Part shown: one piece after another, positions 32,737 through 35,047 of the stretch | Position numbering within the stretch: the first letter of the stretch is position 1 | How the letters are laid out: each line of letters opens with the position of its first letter | Origin: Candidatus Eiseniibacteriota bacterium | Lineage (GTDB): Bacteria; Eisenbacteria; RBG-16-71-46 | NCBI GenBank assembly: GCA_016178685.1 | Contig: JACOSU010000026.1 | Coordinates: forward strand, 1 to 35,047 | Length of the DNA stretch: 35,047 bases | Direction of reading: 5' to 3' | The notes under the pieces: generated by a model | Told to the model about the DNA's origin: nothing | What the model saw: only the letters and a program-made list of their open reading frames with translations | The model's database searches: none | Made by a program: the position numbers and the translations under genes

Positions 32737-32766
32737 TTGACCTCGGCTTGTCGTGGGCTGCACACT
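32737..32766 (+). promoter_or_regulatory. Possible promoter of the cold-shock gene
   Basis: TTGACC (32737-32742), an 18-base spacer and CACACT (32761-32766) preceded by TG at 32759-32760 or so (extended -10-like). The expected transcription start is near 32773. Confidence 0.4.
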
Positions 32767-32772
32767 TCTTGG

Positions 32773-32947
32773 GTCGGAACTCCGCCCTTTTGCCTCTCGA
32801 AATCCGTCTTGGCCCGGCAGAGCCTGTGACGGTTCCCGATGGTTCTGGGATCGTGGTTCCGGCCGCGTTCCTCGCGGTCGCGCCCCCCGGGCGCTGGCCG
32901 GCATTTCCGACGGGGCTCTCGCAGCCCCGGCAGCAAGGAGTTCCGCA
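32773..32947 (+). other. Long 5' leader of the cold-shock gene
   Basis: About 175 bases between the proposed transcription start and the GTG at 32948, ending in a strong ribosome site AAGGAG (32935-32940). cspA-type genes often have long leaders that fold differently in the cold and control translation. The leader has GC-rich runs able to pair, such as GCGCCCCCCGGGCGC (32879-32893). Folding was not computed. Confidence 0.35.
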
Positions 32948-33151
32948 GTGGCACTCGGTACGGTGAAGTGGTTCAACGACGCGAAGGGTTTCGGTTTCAT
33001 CTCTCAGGAAGGCGGCGAGGACGTGTTCGTGCACTTCTCGGCGGTCCAGGGAGAGGGTTTCAAGAGCCTGGCAGAAGGCGAGAAGGTGGAGTTCGACATC
33101 ACCCGCGGTCCGAAGGGACTGCAGGCGGCGAACGTCCGCAAGGTAGCCTGA
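32948..33151 (+). CDS. Cold-shock domain protein (CspA family)
   Basis: A 67-residue protein, a single cold-shock OB-fold. The RNA-binding motifs are present: [15 protein letters not shown] (RNP1 KGFGFI) and DVFVHFSAV (RNP2 VFVHF), with the conserved ending [10 protein letters not shown]. It binds single-stranded RNA or DNA and prevents RNA structure. The start is a GTG at 32948 with AAGGAG 7 bases upstream. A strong terminator follows 45 bases after the stop, so the gene is a single transcription unit with a long leader. Confidence 0.96.
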   Translation: MALGTVKWFNDAKGFGFISQEGGEDVFVHFSAVQGEGFKSLAEGEKVEFDITRGPKGLQAANVRKVA

Positions 33152-33196
33152 GTCAACGAGTGCGGACCCGGGTCGCACCGGCCCGCTGATCGTGCG

Positions 33197-33236
33197 AAGC
33201 GGCCCATCCATCACGGATGGGCCGCTTTTATTTATT
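33197..33236 (+). terminator. Intrinsic terminator of the cold-shock gene
   Basis: A perfect 13-base stem, 33197-33209 (AAGCGGCCCATCC) with 33215-33227, a 5-base loop ATCAC and the T-rich tail TTATTTATT. The minus-strand gene ends at 33232 inside the tail; the reverse strand has no T-run, so it works only for the plus strand. Confidence 0.9.
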
Positions 33237-35046
33237 GGCGCTCGCGCGCCCGGACGCGGGAGGCAACCAGCGAATCGAGCGAGATGATCTCGCCGGCGCG
33301 GCCGACCTGGCCGAACCGCAGCACACCGGTCGGGCAACTTTCGACGCACGCCGAGCATCGCACGCATTCGGGATCCTGCATCGGCAGGCCCCGGTTCGCG
33401 AAATTCATCACGTCGATTCCCTGGTGGCAGACCGAGGTGCAGACGTTGCACGAGATGCACTTCTTCTTCTCGGACACGATCGCGAACCGGCTGAACCGCG
33501 CGTAGATGTGCATGAGCGCGGCGAGCGGGCAGAAGAACCGGCACCAGGCGCGGCCCGAGAACCAGAAGTAGACGCCGTAACCCACCACCCCGGCCAGGAA
33601 CACGTCCACGATCCACTTGTAGCCGGGCTCGAGCACGCTCTCGAATGCGCGCGCGACCGCGTTGCCGTCGGGCAGCGCCCAGCCGACGATGCGCGCGGCG
33701 AGCAGCAGCAGCGAGATCGCGAGCACGCCCTGCCCGGCGAGGTTCAGGCGATTCCAGAGCGGGCCGTGCGGCATCTTGTGGCGATGCGTATCGCCGAGCG
33801 TTTCGGCGAGCGCACCGCACGAGCAGATCCAGCCGCAGTAGAATCCCTTGCCGTACGCGCGCACGCCGAGCGGAATCAGCACGCAGGTCTGAACGAATCC
33901 GATCCCGATCCACGCCCACAGCGGCCGGTGCGTGAACACGTTGTACACGTCGAGCGGCCACGCCAGGATCAGGCCATAGGCGCGCCAGAATTCCCGCCCG
34001 TGGCCGTACGTCACGGAGGGAAACAACGCGTCGGCGAGGAAGCGCGGCAGGTATCCATGCACATCCAGTTGCGGGAGCAGGATCTCGGGGAGCAGGAACA
34101 GCGGGAACACCTGGATCAGCATGAGCGTGAGCGTCTGCGCCGTCACGTACGGCGTGCGCCGGCGCCGGATGCGGCGGAACCCAAACACCACCACGACGAT
34201 CGAATAGGCGAGCGTATAGTAGAACGAGGGGCTCGCGGCGCTGATCGCGAGCGTGCCGATCAGCGTGCGCCGGTCGCGCGCCGCGGCCGCCAGCTGTCCC
34301 CCAGCCGCGGCCAGCAGATCGGGAAGGTTGACCGGGAACCAGTGCCGCGCGTACCACAGGCTCGTAAGCCGGCCGCCCGACTTCCAGTTGTAGAGGCCCA
34401 CGCAGAACAGCACGAAGCCCGCCAGCGCCGCCCAGTTGAGGGGCCGCATCTCGCCCGCGATCTTGAGCCCCGAGCGCCGCAGGAAGTCGAGCGGAGCCTC
34501 GCGCCCGATCATGCTGAAGACGACGTCGTTCGCGAGCGTCTCCCCGCCGCGATCGCTCTCGAGCGTCACGTCGTGCTCGCGAATCAGCGTGACGCGCGTG
34601 CCTGGCCTGAGCGCGATGCCGCCGAGCGAGCGCAGGCGCTCGAGGTTTTCGCTCTTGGGGCGGGCCAGCGCGGTCCCGCGGAAGGAGAGCGTCACGTCGG
34701 CGCCGGCGCCGTGGAGCGCGATCGCGCACTCGACCGCCGAGTCGCCGCCACCCACGACCAGAGCGCGCCGGCCTGAGTAGTCGCGTGGATCGTGGAGGCG
34801 ATTGAAAACCTTGCCGGGCGATGCCCCCGGGACCGCGAGCCGGCGGAAATTTCCGCTGCGGCCGATCGCGATCACGACGCGCCTTGCCCGGAGCGATTCG
34901 CCCCCGGCGAGCCGCACGATCAGCAGCCCTGCCGAACGCTCCACTTTTTCCGCCCGGCCCGCCCGTGGCCGGATCGCGAGCCGGTCGATCTGTTCGCGCA
35001 ACTCCTCGACCAGCGTCTCCTTGACGGGCGCGGAGACCTGCAGGGA
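33232..35046 (-). CDS. Pyridine-nucleotide flavin reductase fused to a membrane polyferredoxin (NapH/NosR-like), 5' end outside window
   Basis: The frame is open to the right edge, so about 604 C-terminal codons are seen. The first part is the end of a thioredoxin-reductase-like fold: RRVVIAIGRSG, then an NAD(P)-binding Rossmann motif LVVGGGDSAVECAIAL, and VVFSMIGREAPLDFLRRSGL. The FAD-binding N-terminus must lie outside. A membrane part with about eight helices follows. It contains the polyferredoxin Cys pairs CGWICSCGA and CRFFCPLAALMHIY seen in NapH, NosR and CcoG. The tail has two 4Fe-4S clusters, CISCNVCTSVCHQGI and CVRCSACVESCPTGV. It should move electrons from NAD(P)H through flavin and Fe-S clusters to or across the membrane. 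The partner is unknown. It converges on the cold-shock gene. Confidence 0.87.
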   Translation of the reverse strand, partial: SLQVSAPVKETLVEELREQIDRLAIRPRAGRAEKVERSAGLLIVRLAGGESLRARRVVIAIGRSGNFRRLAVPGASPGKVFNRLHDPRDYSGRRALVVGGGDSAVECAIALHGAGADVTLSFRGTALARPKSENLERLRSLGGIALRPGTRVTLIREHDVTLESDRGGETLANDVVFSMIGREAPLDFLRRSGLKIAGEMRPLNWAALAGFVLFCVGLYNWKSGGRLTSLWYARHWFPVNLPDLLAAAGGQLAAAARDRRTLIGTLAISAASPSFYYTLAYSIVVVVFGFRRIRRRRTPYVTAQTLTLMLIQVFPLFLLPEILLPQLDVHGYLPRFLADALFPSVTYGHGREFWRAYGLILAWPLDVYNVFTHRPLWAWIGIGFVQTCVLIPLGVRAYGKGFYCGWICSCGALAETLGDTHRHKMPHGPLWNRLNLAGQGVLAISLLLLAARIVGWALPDGNAVARAFESVLEPGYKWIVDVFLAGVVGYGVYFWFSGRAWCRFFCPLAALMHIYARFSRFAIVSEKKKCISCNVCTSVCHQGIDVMNFANRGLPMQDPECVRCSACVESCPTGVLRFGQVGRAGEIISLDSLVASRVRARERQ

Positions 35047-35047
35047 T

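Noticed and set aside
31727..34729. A 1000-codon minus-strand open frame
   Set aside because: It is out of frame with the polyferredoxin gene and antisense to the BNR and cold-shock genes. The translation is Arg-rich and has no domain pattern, as expected for shadow frames in G+C-rich DNA.
1..35047. tRNA, rRNA, CRISPR array, insertion sequence, prophage or integrated element
   Set aside because: I looked for tRNA-like ends, regular short repeats, transposase or integrase motifs and terminal inverted repeats and saw none. Base composition looks even throughout.

Overview
This is a G+C-rich bacterial window, at least two thirds G+C by eye. It carries 30 protein genes I can support, two of them running off the edges, plus several promoters and two clear intrinsic terminators. 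I see no rRNA, tRNA, CRISPR array, insertion sequence or phage gene. The gene mix suggests a free-living didermic bacterium of the Eisenbacteria/Gemmatimonadota/FCB-like part of the tree: many lipoproteins and secreted proteins, a C-terminal FlgD-like Ig tail, a tandem BMC shell protein, an M29 aminopeptidase, a sortilin-like BNR protein and a PA2779/PA2778 pair. The taxon is an inference; no marker gene settles it.

Layout. 1-2000: end of an nfeD gene, a stomatin-like SPFH protein and a TIGR01777 epimerase. 2067-5182: a lipoprotein overlapping a large secreted TIM-barrel glycosidase-like protein. 5199-6545 (minus): a membrane glycosyltransferase. 6865-8295: a hypothetical protein and a nitrilase-family hydrolase. 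8342-15352: a tightly packed run of six genes (zinc peptidase, CaiB/BaiF CoA-transferase, CtaG fused to an extra secreted domain, citrate synthase, membrane-anchored alpha/beta hydrolase, DUF72). 15387-16013 (minus): a solitary tandem BMC shell protein, divergent from a second membrane glycosyltransferase (16176-17744). 17784-19686 (minus): an ABC-F ATPase with a frameshift. 19869-21860: a secreted five-bladed-propeller glycosidase. 21969-23084 (minus): M29 aminopeptidase. 23315-25305: an oxidoreductase and an unknown protein. 25445-26693: a secreted Cys/His protein followed by a diheme cytochrome c. 26783-27508 (minus): a 32-residue very basic protein and a hypothetical protein. 27780-29160: PA2779, PA2778 and TPR genes in translationally coupled order. 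29288-32665: FKBP lipoprotein and sortilin-like BNR protein. 32948-33151: cold-shock protein with a long leader and strong terminator. 33232-end (minus): a flavin reductase/polyferredoxin fusion running off the window.

The most interesting points are these. (1) A secreted Cys/His domain occurs both alone at 25445 and fused to the CtaG cytochrome oxidase assembly factor at 11171, which suggests a metal-handling module for respiration. (2) A tandem BMC shell protein stands without any microcompartment enzymes nearby. (3) Several promoters have a TAGNCT -10 box only 6-7 nt before the start codon, the pattern of leaderless mRNAs. (4) Two well-conserved genes have no ATG, GTG or TTG in the expected place and appear to start at CTG.
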